A stretch of 40,481 bases of DNA from Paludibacteraceae bacterium (GTDB taxonomy: Bacteria > Bacteroidota > Bacteroidia > Bacteroidales > Paludibacteraceae). The stretch is taken from positions 1 through 40,481 of the forward strand of contig CAJOIZ010000007.1 in the NCBI GenBank assembly GCA_905234835.1, given 5' to 3'. Made by a program: the position numbers and the translations under genes. The notes beneath the pieces were generated by a model. The model was not told the origin of the DNA, ran no database searches, and saw only the letters and a program-made list of their open reading frames with translations. Below are positions 1-8,299 of this stretch, piece after piece. Within the stretch, counting starts at the first letter, position 1, and the number at the start of each line of letters is the position of its first letter.

Positions 1-225
1 TTGTTGGCACTACAAAGTTACTAAAAATCAATGACATGTGCAACTTTTTTGTTAATAAATTTTATTCAAAGAACACTTTTTTAATTCCGCCAACGGGTAT
101 CATATAACTACAATTTAAGACAAACCTATTGAACTACACGGTTGAATCACCCAATCTGAATCTGTTCGGTGATTATCCGTCCCCGTCCGGTCCGCCTTTC
201 TGCCATGGGGCGAAACCGGACACAC
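1..225. other. Non-coding stretch, nothing recognised
   Basis: AT-rich sequence at the window edge. It holds short T runs and no convincing start/Shine-Dalgarno combination. A 62-codon frame from 129 runs through the hairpin at 226-256 and the repeat at 295-332 and is not believed to be a gene. Confidence 0.5.
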
Positions 226-256
226 AAAGCGGGAGTGCCCCAGACACTCCCGCTTT
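226..256. terminator. Strong symmetrical hairpin, probable (bidirectional) terminator
   Basis: Perfect 12-bp inverted repeat: arm 226-237 (AAAGCGGGAGTG) pairs with 245-256 around a 7-nt loop. The A/T-rich stem base gives a short U run in either direction. It lies downstream of the minus-strand tRNA and OmpA-like gene, so it most likely ends that transcript. Confidence 0.6.
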
Positions 257-294
257 AGTTTGGACCTACGATAGAGAGGGGTGTTTCCATATAG

Positions 295-332
295 TTAAAA
301 CCCCAATCGGTCATTAGACCAAATATGAGTGT
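295..332 (-). repeat. Dispersed repeat, inverted copy of the right end of the 18.2-kb MITE-like element
   Basis: This 38-bp stretch is the reverse complement of 18353-18389 with one mismatch and one indel. The core is CCCCAATCGGTCATTAGACC at 301-320. It sits between a terminator-like hairpin and the 3' end of a tRNA gene, a common place for mobile-element ends. Only this one end is seen here, so it may be a solo end or a relic. A short internal palindrome GGTC-ATTA-GACC is present at 309-320. Confidence 0.65.
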
Positions 333-340
333 AAAAGACA

Positions 341-373
341 GAAATCAGCTGGGGTTTTATGCCGACTGATTTC
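341..373 (-). terminator. Possible weak terminator hairpin after the tRNA
   Basis: Arms 341-348 (GAAATCAG) and 366-373 (CTGATTTC) are perfectly complementary. On the minus strand the hairpin lies 10 nt past the tRNA 3' end and is followed by a T-rich stretch. The loop is long (17 nt), so this is only a candidate. Confidence 0.3.
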
Positions 374-382
374 CGATTTAAG

Positions 383-457
383 TGGTCTCTGTAGGGCTTG
401 AACCTACGACCCCCTGATTATGAGTCAGGTGCTACTAACCAACTGAGCTAAGAGACC
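383..457 (-). tRNA. tRNA with CAU anticodon (elongator Met, or Ile2 if lysidine-modified)
   Basis: On the minus strand this reads as a complete cloverleaf. The acceptor stem GGTCTCT/AGAGACC has discriminator A. The anticodon stem CCTGA/TCAGG encloses the loop CTCATAA (anticodon CAT), and the T stem GTAGG/CCTAC has loop TTCAAGC. The D arm GCTCAGTTGGTTAG is slightly irregular, with an extra base near its 3' side. CCA is not encoded. A CAU anticodon does not by itself separate elongator methionine tRNA from the TilS-modified isoleucine tRNA. It begins 42 nt downstream of the OmpA-like gene on the same strand and could be read through from it. Confidence 0.93.
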
Positions 458-498
458 CCGATGCGCTTTAACGTCTGCATCAACGACGTATACGTCCT

Positions 499-2409
499 TT
501 AATTCTTTTTTACATATTGTTTACGAAGGCTTTCCGCACCAGCCGAGGTGATTTTCAGTTGTTCCTCCGTGAGTTGCGGCAACAAGAGCGTCGTACCTTT
601 AGGTACAGAACTCGAAGAGCTGAGGAACTCGCCATTGGCAAGATAGAGATAAATCCAGCAGTTGGAGTTCTTATAGTGCGTTTGCGCCAGATTCTGAAGG
701 GTTGTTGCCTTTTGAACAGTAATATGCGCACCTTCAGCGACATTCAAATCGTCAGGAACAGTAATGGACACATTGTTGGTCTTTCCCTTTACATTCTTCT
801 TCATCTTCAAAGCATCGCCACGATTGATGTCCTTGTTCTTCTCCAAGTCTTGGTACAACTGTTTGGCTCTTTCATACTCCTCGCGCGTGAGCAAGTGAAT
901 CTCTACACGACGGTTCGGACGATAGGAGCCTTTCTTGCGGTTGTTCTCCGTAATAATACCTTTACCAACGGTATGCATACGTCCCATCTCGACATTATTC
1001 TCACGAGCCATCTCCTTGGCAACATTGTAGGAACGCTTAACAGCCAACCAGTTGTTGTACTGAGGATTACCAGTGTTATCGCAAGAACCCACTATCAAGC
1101 CATACAGGTCGTAGTCTTGCAACATTTTCTCCGAAGCCTCGGCTATGATGCGCTTGGAAGCATTGTCAAGCGCATGAGAGTCGTTGTTGAAATAAACCAC
1201 ATAGTAGTAGTGCTTCTCGCCCTCCATATTGATACCGGGCATCGAACTACCGAGTTTACCATACTGACCGCCTTCATTGATAATGTAAACCGTATCCTTA
1301 TGATAAATATAGAGAGTGTCTTTCCCATACGGACGCGGCTCTTCTTCCGTCATCGACTCCAAAGCCTCTTTGCTGCGGAAGTTACGTGTATGTGACTTGT
1401 CAACAGCGTCAATCTTGTAGCGGAGAAGCGCCTCATAATCAAAAATACCATCGTTGTTGTTTCCACGCGGACGACCGTCCACCATATCGGTAGTCGTATA
1501 GTTGTAAAGTGCGCGGAGACCAATCTGCAGGCTTCTGTTCAGGTTGAACTCGAAACTCATACCGCCGATAAACATCGCGTAGCATTTGAACTTATCCATC
1601 GCATCCGGTGTCGCTTTCAAGGTTGAGTGCACGAACACGAAGTCCTGATTCATTTTATCGGAAGCCTTGTAATCATTCTTATAGTACACCTGATTCTTGT
1701 ACCAGAATGCGGATGCGCCCAGAATGAGGTCAAGAGCGAAGAGTTTGTGCTTGTTTTGCGGACGGAAACAGTTGAATACGTCGAAGGTTATATATCCACC
1801 TCCCTGATGTGTACGTCCTGCAAGGAGCGTGTGCGCATGTCCCGGCTTACCGAACACCTTATAATTATGGAATTTGTATTCCAAGCCCAAAGCCCATGTG
1901 TTGGTGAAATGGTAAGCGGCACCAAGAGAAATGGTAGGCGCATAGAACGCATGCTTTTTCTCACCCGAGAAGTCACCGTCGAAGAGGTTACCACCGGCTG
2001 CGATATAGATGGACCACAGCGATGTTTCCTTTGCGACCGGTTTGGTTTCATAGAGGGGGTGCACACCTTTGACTACCACTGTATCGTACTCCTGCGCCGT
2101 AGTGTCGCCTTCATACGAGGCAAGGTACTCTTCCAACTCCGCCATATCATCATCTTCGTCCTGATCCGATTCAACAAACTCGTTGTCGGTATCCTGATTG
2201 TCCGATACCTCCTCCGACTGTTCGGGAGTATCCGTAGTAAGTTCATCCGATTCTTCAGTAGTCGTTCCGTCATCGGTAGTTTCATCATCATCAACAAGCA
2301 GGACATCGTCTTCAGCTGGCGGATTAGTCTGAACAGGCTGCTGCGCTAATACAGACAAGCTTGCAAACAAGATGAATACAAGCACTAAAGAGGTTTTATG
2401 TAGAGCCAT
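499..2409 (-). CDS. OmpA-family outer-membrane protein with C-terminal LysM-like segment
   Basis: Predicted outer-membrane barrel that tethers the envelope to peptidoglycan. The frame opens at 2493, but the ATG at 2409 is chosen. It starts a clean signal peptide (MALHKTSLVLVF...LSVLAQ), and the promoter at 2450-2479 lies inside the upstream extension. This gives 636 residues. In order: a very acidic D/E/T-rich linker (about 24-95), a beta-barrel-like region rich in alternating aromatics (about 130-335), and an OmpA-like domain (about 400-515). The OmpA-like domain contains the peptidoglycan-binding-type ending NRRVEIHL. Last comes a LysM-like stretch near the C-terminus (ITVQKATTLQNLAQTHY...). 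The OmpA-plus-LysM order is less usual and suggests two wall contacts. Domain calls are by eye; the OmpA part is firm and the LysM part moderate. It is a single gene followed by a tRNA. Confidence 0.85.
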   Translation of the reverse strand: MALHKTSLVLVFILFASLSVLAQQPVQTNPPAEDDVLLVDDDETTDDGTTTEESDELTTDTPEQSEEVSDNQDTDNEFVESDQDEDDDMAELEEYLASYEGDTTAQEYDTVVVKGVHPLYETKPVAKETSLWSIYIAAGGNLFDGDFSGEKKHAFYAPTISLGAAYHFTNTWALGLEYKFHNYKVFGKPGHAHTLLAGRTHQGGGYITFDVFNCFRPQNKHKLFALDLILGASAFWYKNQVYYKNDYKASDKMNQDFVFVHSTLKATPDAMDKFKCYAMFIGGMSFEFNLNRSLQIGLRALYNYTTTDMVDGRPRGNNNDGIFDYEALLRYKIDAVDKSHTRNFRSKEALESMTEEEPRPYGKDTLYIYHKDTVYIINEGGQYGKLGSSMPGINMEGEKHYYYVVYFNNDSHALDNASKRIIAEASEKMLQDYDLYGLIVGSCDNTGNPQYNNWLAVKRSYNVAKEMARENNVEMGRMHTVGKGIITENNRKKGSYRPNRRVEIHLLTREEYERAKQLYQDLEKNKDINRGDALKMKKNVKGKTNNVSITVPDDLNVAEGAHITVQKATTLQNLAQTHYKNSNCWIYLYLANGEFLSSSSSVPKGTTLLLPQLTEEQLKITSAGAESLRKQYVKKN

Positions 2410-2449
2410 ACGCACGAGTTTATTATCGTTTTTAAACCATTTCGGGTCG

Positions 2450-2479
2450 CAAAAGTACTGCATTTCCTCATACTGACAA
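2450..2479 (-). promoter_or_regulatory. Bacteroidetes-type promoter of the OmpA-like gene
   Basis: On the minus strand, TTG (2479-2477), a 19-bp spacer and TACTTTTG (2457-2450) match the sigma-ABfr consensus TTG-N19..23-TAnnTTTG. It ends about 40 bp before the chosen ATG at 2409. Confidence 0.75.
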
Positions 2480-2517
2480 AATAAATCGTACAAAATTAGA
2501 AAAAAAAATCATTTAGT

Positions 2518-2548
2518 TTGTATGCCTGTCATAATCGGTTTAATTTTG
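2518..2548 (+). promoter_or_regulatory. Bacteroidetes-type promoter of the pta-ackA operon
   Basis: TTG (2518-2520), a spacer of exactly 20 bp and TAATTTTG (2541-2548). The start codon of pta lies 93 bp downstream, so a leader of about 85 nt is expected. It is divergent from the OmpA-like promoter, with the two cores about 40 bp apart. Confidence 0.75.
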
Positions 2549-2641
2549 TCGCATACTTGGGACAGCCAAACACATTAAAGACCTGTTCTATTGGTTACCA
2601 CAAAACATGACCACATTAAAACAACTAAATAATAATCACTT

Positions 2642-3643
2642 ATGACTATTTTAGAAAAAATGAAAGAGCGCGCAAAGCAGAATTTGCAGCGCATTGTTTT
2701 GCCCGAAGGCGATGAACCCCGTACGTTAGAAGCAGCCAACATCCTTCTTAAAGACAAGGTTGCGCGTTTAATTCTCATCGGCAGCCGGGACCGCATTGAG
2801 GGAATGGCGAAAGAGAACGGCTACGAACACATCAAGGAAGCGACGATTTTTGACCCTGCCACGGATGCGAAGATGCCGGAATACGCACACCTTTTATACG
2901 AACTCCGCAAGAGCAAAGGAATGACCGAGGAAGAAGCAGCCAAAAAGGCGCAAGACCCGCTGTATCTCGGCTGTCTGATGATTAAGAACGGCGATGCGGA
3001 CGGCGAATTGGCTGGCGCACGCGGCACCACGGCTGACACAATCCGTCCGGCATTCCAAATACTTAAGACCAAACCCGGCGTAAGCATTGTCAGCGGTGCG
3101 TTCCTTATGTTCACCCCAGCCAAGCAGTTGGGCGAAGACGGTTTCCTCATTTTTGCGGACTGCGCAGTCAATCCGTGTCCGAACGCGCAGGAACTGGCAC
3201 AAATAGCCATTTCTACGGCCGAAACAGCGCGCACTATCGCCGGTATAGAGCCGCGTGTAGCAATGCTGTCGTTCTCCACCAAGGGCAGTGCCAAGCACGA
3301 ACTCATTGACAAGGTGACCGAGGCAACACGTCTTGCAAAGGAGATGGCACCGGACCTGCAATTAGACGGCGAACTGCAAGCCGATGCAGCACTGATTGAG
3401 AAAGTAGGTGCGAGCAAAGCTCCCGGAAGTCCAGTGGCAGGGAAAGCCAACGTATTGGTATTCCCCGATTTGCAAGCCGGCAATATCGGTTATAAACTGG
3501 TTGAGCGTTTCGCAGGTGCTGATGCTGTGGGTCCTATCCTGCAGGGAATTGCACGACCGGTGAACGACTTGAGCCGCGGATGCAAAGTACAAGACATCGT
3601 CCAAATGGTGATAATCACCGCTAACCAAGCGATGGGTAATTGA
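2642..3643 (+). CDS. pta: Phosphate acetyltransferase
   Basis: Cytoplasmic enzyme that interconverts acetyl-CoA plus phosphate and acetyl phosphate plus CoA. With the next gene it forms the acetate-producing, ATP-yielding branch of fermentation. The 333 residues correspond to the short, catalytic-domain-only form, without the regulatory N-terminus of the long enterobacterial enzyme. Family hallmarks include IVLPEGDEPRTLEAA near the N-terminus, the middle GARGTTADTIRPAFQILKT, and the C-terminal half with FPDLQAGNIGYKLVERF and the ending ARPVNDLSRGC. It is separated from ackA by 28 bp of AT-rich repeats of TAATTGATAAT type. Confidence 0.97.
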   Translation: MTILEKMKERAKQNLQRIVLPEGDEPRTLEAANILLKDKVARLILIGSRDRIEGMAKENGYEHIKEATIFDPATDAKMPEYAHLLYELRKSKGMTEEEAAKKAQDPLYLGCLMIKNGDADGELAGARGTTADTIRPAFQILKTKPGVSIVSGAFLMFTPAKQLGEDGFLIFADCAVNPCPNAQELAQIAISTAETARTIAGIEPRVAMLSFSTKGSAKHELIDKVTEATRLAKEMAPDLQLDGELQADAALIEKVGASKAPGSPVAGKANVLVFPDLQAGNIGYKLVERFAGADAVGPILQGIARPVNDLSRGCKVQDIVQMVIITANQAMGN

Positions 3644-3671
3644 TAATTAATAATTGATAATTAACAAGATT

Positions 3672-4871
3672 ATGAAGATTTTAGTATTAAACTGCGGCAG
3701 CAGCAGCATCAAATACAAACTGTTCAATATGGACAACCGCTCGGTAATGGCACAAGGCGGCGTAGAAAAAATCGGTCTGAAAGACTCTTTCCTGCAAGTC
3801 AAACTGCCTAACGGAGAGAAAGTAAAAATCGAGAAAGAGATGCCGGAACACACGGTGGGCATCCAACTTATCCTGCAGACGCTTATCGACCCGAAGATTG
3901 GTTGCATCAAAGACCTGAAGGAGATTAACGCAGTAGGTCATCGCGTGGTACACGGCGGCGAGCAGTTTGCCTCATCAGTACTTATCACCGATGAAGTGAA
4001 AGCGATGATTGTCAAATGTTCCGACCTGGCCCCGCTTCACAACCCTGCCAACTTGAAAGGCATAGAGGCCATCGAGCAGACGCTGCCCGGCGTACCGCAG
4101 GTGGGTGTATTTGACACGGCTTTCCACCAATCAATGCCCGACTACGCCTATATGTACGCCCTACCCTACGAACTGTATGAGAAATACGCCATCCGTCGCT
4201 ACGGGTTCCACGGCACGAGCCACCGTTATGTCAGCCAGCGTGTCTGCGAGTTCCTCGGTGTTGAGTCAAAGGGAAAGAAGATTGTTACGGCTCACATCGG
4301 CAACGGCGGCAGTTGCGCAGCCGTTATGGACGGCAAGTCCGTTGACACGAGCATGGGTCTGACTCCGATAGAGGGCTTGATGATGGGCACTCGTGCCGGC
4401 GACTTGGATCTTGGTGCAGCAACGTACATTATGGACAAAGAGCACTTGGACACCGCCGCATTCTCCAATCTGGTGAACAAGAAGTCCGGTCTGCTGGGTG
4501 TGAGCGGTGTGAGCAGTGATGCCCGCGATATCGAAGCCGCCATCAAGGACGGCAACAAGCGCGCCGACCTTGCTCGCCGTATGTTCATCTACCGCGTGAA
4601 GAAGTACATCGGTGCCTATGCTGCCGCAATGGACGGAATGGATATTCTTGTCTTCACTGGCGGTATCGGTGAGAACGACACGTATATCCGCACGGAGATA
4701 GCCAAAGGATTCGGCTACCTCGGAGCCAAGATTGACGAGCAGAAGAGTCTCAAAACACGCGGCGAGGAGGTTATTATCTCCACGCCCGACAGCAAAGTAA
4801 CGGTTTGCGTGATACCCACGGATGAAGAGCTGATGATTGCCACAGACACGCAAGCCATCGTGAACCACTAA
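3672..4871 (+). CDS. ackA: Acetate kinase
   Basis: Makes ATP and acetate from acetyl phosphate and ADP, completing the Pta-AckA pathway. The frame opens at 3654, but the ATG at 3672 gives the canonical start MKILVLNCGSSSIKYKLF, so I use it (399 residues, normal for the family). Characteristic motifs: HRVVHGG, GFHGTSHRYVS, AHIGNGGS, the TPIEGLMMGTRAGDLD segment, and the ATPase-fold FTGGIGEND with the late IPTDEE. All expected active-site residues appear to be present. The next gene (GH13) starts 11 bp after the stop, so the operon probably continues. Confidence 0.97.
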   Translation: MKILVLNCGSSSIKYKLFNMDNRSVMAQGGVEKIGLKDSFLQVKLPNGEKVKIEKEMPEHTVGIQLILQTLIDPKIGCIKDLKEINAVGHRVVHGGEQFASSVLITDEVKAMIVKCSDLAPLHNPANLKGIEAIEQTLPGVPQVGVFDTAFHQSMPDYAYMYALPYELYEKYAIRRYGFHGTSHRYVSQRVCEFLGVESKGKKIVTAHIGNGGSCAAVMDGKSVDTSMGLTPIEGLMMGTRAGDLDLGAATYIMDKEHLDTAAFSNLVNKKSGLLGVSGVSSDARDIEAAIKDGNKRADLARRMFIYRVKKYIGAYAAAMDGMDILVFTGGIGENDTYIRTEIAKGFGYLGAKIDEQKSLKTRGEEVIISTPDSKVTVCVIPTDEELMIATDTQAIVNH

Positions 4872-4881
4872 TCTGTTGCTA

Positions 4882-6537
4882 ATGAAACCTATTATCTATC
4901 AAGTTTTCCCGCGCACATTCACCAATTACAACGAGACCCGCCGACGCAACGGCAGTCGTGAGGAGAACGGATGCGGGAAATTTCAGGAAATAACCACAAA
5001 GGCATTGCAAGCCATACGCGATTTAGGCGCGACCCATGTCTGGTACACAGGTGTTATCCGCCATGCAACTGCCGAGCTCAACAACCCAACCATAACAAAA
5101 GGCAAAGCGGGCAGCCCCTATGCCATCACCGACTATTACGATGTGGATCCCGACCTTGCAATAGATGAGACCAAACGTATGGCGGAGTTCGAGAGCCTTA
5201 TACGCCGCACGCACAAGGCGGGGCTGAAAGTGGTGATGGACTTCATTCCCAACCACGTTGCGCGCGAATACAAGTCCGTATGCAAACCGAAAGGAGTGAA
5301 GGATTTGGGCGAGACAGACAACCCCGACTGGGCGTTCTCGCCGCTCAACAACTTCTACTACCTGCCAGGTCAGGACTTTGCGCCACAGTTTGCTACTGAT
5401 TATAAGGAATCGCCCGCGCGCGTGACAGGAAACGACTGTTTCAATCCTCATCCGACAGAAAACGACTGGTATGAGACGGTCAAGTTGAACTACGGCGTGC
5501 ACTATATGGGTGGAGGCGAAAAGCAGTTTGACCCGATTCCCAATACGTGGTACAAGATGCAGGACATCCTCCACTACTGGGGGCGCAAGGGTGTGGACGC
5601 CTTCCGTGTGGATATGGCGGAGATGGTACCCGTTGAGTTCTTCCGCTGGGTCATTGCATCCATTCGCACCTTCTTCCCGAACATCCAGTTCATCGCCGAA
5701 TGTTACCAGCCTTCTCTGTATCACCAATATCTGTCTGCCGGTTTTGACTACCTCTACGACAAGGTGGGCATGTACGACTACTTGCGCGGCGTGACGAGCA
5801 AGAGCTGGCCTGCAGAGGGTATCACGCAGAAGTGGCAGGCGGTGGAGGACATACGCGACAGAATGGTCTATTTCCTTGAGAACCACGACGAACAACGTAT
5901 TGCGTCGGGCTTTTTCTGCGGCAGCGGTCACTGTGCCGAGCCGGCTATGATTGTTGCTGCGACGTTAGGTACCAATCCTGTTCTTATTTATGCCGGACAG
6001 GAGTTAGGCGAGACGGGAATGGACGTGGAAGGGTTCTCTGGTATGGACGGACGGACGACCATCTTCGACTACTGGGGTGTCCGTTCGTTGCAAGCATGGA
6101 CCAACCACGGTAAGTTTGACGGCAAATACCTGACGGACGACCAGAAGGATCTCCGGCTGTTCTACCAGCGGCTTCTGACCGTGGCGCGCGACAACAAAGC
6201 CGTAGCGGAAGGCAAGATGTACGACCTCGAGTACGCGCAAACCGACAACTTCAACAAACACGAACAGTTTGCCTACCTGCGTAAGAAAGACGAAGAAGTA
6301 CTGCTCTTTGTCCTCAATTTCGACGACCGTTCTGTGGATATTGATGTGCACATTCCGAAGGAAGCGTTCACATACTTGGAACAACCCGAGTGGAAAACGA
6401 CTACTGCGGAAGACCTTCTGACAGGGAAGAAATACAAGCAGATGAGTCTCAACACCACGGACCCCGTACACCTGTCGCTTGAGGCTTGGAAGGGTGTTAT
6501 CCTGCGCTTTGCGGAAGTCAAAAAGAAGAAAAAGTAA
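4882..6537 (+). CDS. GH13 alpha-amylase family glycoside hydrolase, probably cytoplasmic
   Basis: Alpha-glucan hydrolase or transglycosidase acting on starch-, glycogen- or maltooligosaccharide-type substrates. There is no signal peptide, so it should act inside the cell. The frame can be opened at a TTG at 4876, but the ATG at 4882 is a better start and gives 551 residues. The GH13 conserved regions are all present: region I DFIPNH (120-125), region II with FRVD and nucleophile D244, region III AECYQ with acid/base E273, and region IV ENHDEQ with H335-D336. A small beta-sandwich C-terminal domain follows. It lies 10 bp after ackA and is followed by a UbiA-family gene after 17 bp. Pairing with Pta-AckA suggests feeding of glucan sugars to fermentation. 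The exact specificity cannot be read. Confidence 0.9.
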   Translation: MKPIIYQVFPRTFTNYNETRRRNGSREENGCGKFQEITTKALQAIRDLGATHVWYTGVIRHATAELNNPTITKGKAGSPYAITDYYDVDPDLAIDETKRMAEFESLIRRTHKAGLKVVMDFIPNHVAREYKSVCKPKGVKDLGETDNPDWAFSPLNNFYYLPGQDFAPQFATDYKESPARVTGNDCFNPHPTENDWYETVKLNYGVHYMGGGEKQFDPIPNTWYKMQDILHYWGRKGVDAFRVDMAEMVPVEFFRWVIASIRTFFPNIQFIAECYQPSLYHQYLSAGFDYLYDKVGMYDYLRGVTSKSWPAEGITQKWQAVEDIRDRMVYFLENHDEQRIASGFFCGSGHCAEPAMIVAATLGTNPVLIYAGQELGETGMDVEGFSGMDGRTTIFDYWGVRSLQAWTNHGKFDGKYLTDDQKDLRLFYQRLLTVARDNKAVAEGKMYDLEYAQTDNFNKHEQFAYLRKKDEEVLLFVLNFDDRSVDIDVHIPKEAFTYLEQPEWKTTTAEDLLTGKKYKQMSLNTTDPVHLSLEAWKGVILRFAEVKKKKK

Positions 6538-6554
6538 CTCCACGATAACGGTAT

Positions 6555-7523
6555 ATGAAAGAATCAGTACGCGACTATTGGCGGCTTATCCGCGGCGAGA
6601 ACCTTTGCTTCATTGCCATACTGATGTGGGCTATGACGTATTGGGTGGCACGTCCCGTTATGGTTATGTACACCTTTCACGACATCATACCGGTGTGGTT
6701 ATGGCTGTTGATTACGCTTGCTACGGTCTTCATTGCTGCCGGCGGATATGTTATCAACGACTACTTTGATGTCAAGATTGACCGCATTAACCGTCCGGAC
6801 CGCTTGGTTGTCACACGAACAGTCAGCAAGGACCTGGCAATGCACCTCTTCTATGGTCTCACTGCCGCAGGTGTCGTGTTAGGTATGGTAGCGGCGTGGA
6901 TGGTGCGCAGTACATCACTTGCCATCATCTTCGCCTTCGTACCGGGACTACTATGGTTCTATTCAGCCAGTTACAAACGGATGCTCTTGGTAGGTAACAT
7001 CATCGTGGCTTTCCTCGCATCCTTACCGCCACTGGTGGTCGCTCTTACGCAAACCGCTTGGCTAACCAAACTGTATGGCGAAGACATGATGCGCTATCTG
7101 CCTGTCGGGCAAAGTCTGTTTGCATGGCTCGGCGGATTCGCTCTGTTCGCATTCCTCTGCACGTGGACTCGTGAGATTATCAAGGACTTGCAGGACCAGA
7201 ACGGCGACCGCGAACTGGAGTGCCACACGATGCCCATCGTCTGGGGAAATCTGTGGAGCAAGGTCTTTGTCACTGTGCTTATTGTCCTGATTGCCGGACT
7301 GATTACGTATCTGCATTGGGGACATCAGATGCCTTTCCCGACGAACTGGCACAGTCCTGCCACACGCTATATTGTTTTCGGACTGTTTGTTCCGCTGGCA
7401 TGTGAAATGGCACTGCTTTGGTCTGCCAAGATTGACACGGACTACCGCTCTGCTCAGGGACTGATGAAGTTCATCATGTTCCTCGGCACGATGTTCAGTT
7501 ACGTCATCCTCCGCCTGCTGTAA
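6555..7523 (+). CDS. UbiA-family membrane prenyltransferase
   Basis: Integral-membrane enzyme that transfers a polyprenyl chain from its diphosphate to an acceptor. The 322 residues have about eight or nine hydrophobic segments. The two Asp-rich Mg-diphosphate motifs are visible: N68-DYFDVKI-D76 and DLQDQNGD at 211-218. The motif context (GYVINDYFDVKIDRINRPDR) is of the type seen in chlorophyll-synthase, homogentisate or geranylgeranylglycerol-phosphate transferase-like members common in Bacteroidetes, rather than MenA or UbiA proper. The acceptor is therefore unknown. It follows the GH13 gene after 17 bp and ends the operon: a good terminator is found 67 bp after its stop. Confidence 0.88.
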   Translation: MKESVRDYWRLIRGENLCFIAILMWAMTYWVARPVMVMYTFHDIIPVWLWLLITLATVFIAAGGYVINDYFDVKIDRINRPDRLVVTRTVSKDLAMHLFYGLTAAGVVLGMVAAWMVRSTSLAIIFAFVPGLLWFYSASYKRMLLVGNIIVAFLASLPPLVVALTQTAWLTKLYGEDMMRYLPVGQSLFAWLGGFALFAFLCTWTREIIKDLQDQNGDRELECHTMPIVWGNLWSKVFVTVLIVLIAGLITYLHWGHQMPFPTNWHSPATRYIVFGLFVPLACEMALLWSAKIDTDYRSAQGLMKFIMFLGTMFSYVILRLL

Positions 7524-7589
7524 CCTGCCGTAACTGCTGCAACATGATGAAACAGCAGTAACCTGATGTAATCTCCTTTATATTCAAAG

Positions 7590-7610
7590 ACCTGCACTCC
7601 GCAGGTTTTT
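7590..7610 (+). terminator. Rho-independent terminator of the pta-ackA-GH13-UbiA run
   Basis: Stem ACCTGC (7590-7595) / GCAGGT (7601-7606) with a 5-nt loop and a run of five T at 7606-7610. Confidence 0.8.
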
Positions 7611-8261
7611 GTTATTTCCACACACCATCCCTGTCCCAACAGCGCGGCTGCCCAACACGTAGTCACTACATGAAAGTCCTGTGGACTTTTATGGTTGCGG
7701 ATAATGGCGAGGATGGCAGTCACCAACACGAAGTCACCAACAGCGTAGCTGCCCAACACGCAATTGTCAATTATCCATTCTCAATTCTCAACTATCAACT
7801 ACCTACCGAGAGCGGGTGATTAGCGGGTGATTAGCGGGTGGTTAGCGGGTGATTACCGGGTGATTAGCGGGTGATTCACGGAACGACTCAAAGACAATAC
7901 AACGATAATGCAACGGTAATACAACGGTAACGCAACTGAAACTCAATAGAAAACTCATCCGTCCCCCCGCCCCATCACCGTCCCTTTCTCGCACGAAATC
8001 AATAAATTCCTAAACCAAGCAGGCTCAATTATCAACTATCAACTGTCAATTATCAACTATCAACACCTAAACTTCTAAACCAGTTTAGAGCCGCCAATAA
8101 AAGCCCTGTCTCCCTCTTTCGAATAACAGAGAAGATATCGGTATCCCGAAATACCGACAGAACGGAATCCCGATAAGACGGCATCCCGAAATACCAATAT
8201 TCCGTAAGGCCCAACCCAACAAATTTGCAATTTGAAATCATAAGCTTTTTCTTCCCAATCC
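7611..8261. other. Non-coding left margin of the accessory island, rich in short repeats
   Basis: No credible gene. A 24-bp unit (CCAACAGCG..GCTGCCCAACACG) occurs at 7636-7659 and again at 7737-7760 with two differences. Runs of 'CAATTATCAACTATCAAC'-type simple sequence occur around 7765-7800 and 8028-8062. The block 8130-8205 contains ATCCCGAAATACC twice (about 8140 and 8185) and short palindromes around GGTATCCCGAAATACC. The pattern looks like decayed or slipped intergenic DNA. Confidence 0.6.
7811..7876 (+). repeat. Six tandem copies of an 11-bp unit
   Basis: Unit AGCGGGTGATT repeated six times without spacers; copy 3 has GG for GA and copy 5 has ACC for AGC. A perfect 11-bp period does not keep a reading frame, so this is a non-coding minisatellite. 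It may vary in copy number between strains. Confidence 0.9.
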
Positions 8262-8292
8262 TTGTACATCTGCGCAAGAAGCAGTATCTTTG
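8262..8292 (+). promoter_or_regulatory. Bacteroidetes-type promoter ahead of the kinase-like fragment
   Basis: TTG (8262-8264), a 20-bp spacer and TATCTTTG (8285-8292) match the consensus exactly. It points at the truncated coding fragment that ends at 8572. Confidence 0.7.
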
Positions 8293-8299
8293 CGGGCGT

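Noticed and set aside
129..317. 62-codon ORF on the plus strand
   Set aside because: Runs through a 12-bp-stem hairpin and the dispersed repeat; no start context or family.
517..1395. 292-codon open frame on the plus strand
   Set aside because: Antisense to the OmpA-family gene, whose domain motifs and promoter are clear; the plus-strand product has no recognisable features.
7811..7876. Possible CRISPR-like array
   Set aside because: Units are 11 bp and directly adjoining with no spacers; a minisatellite, not CRISPR.
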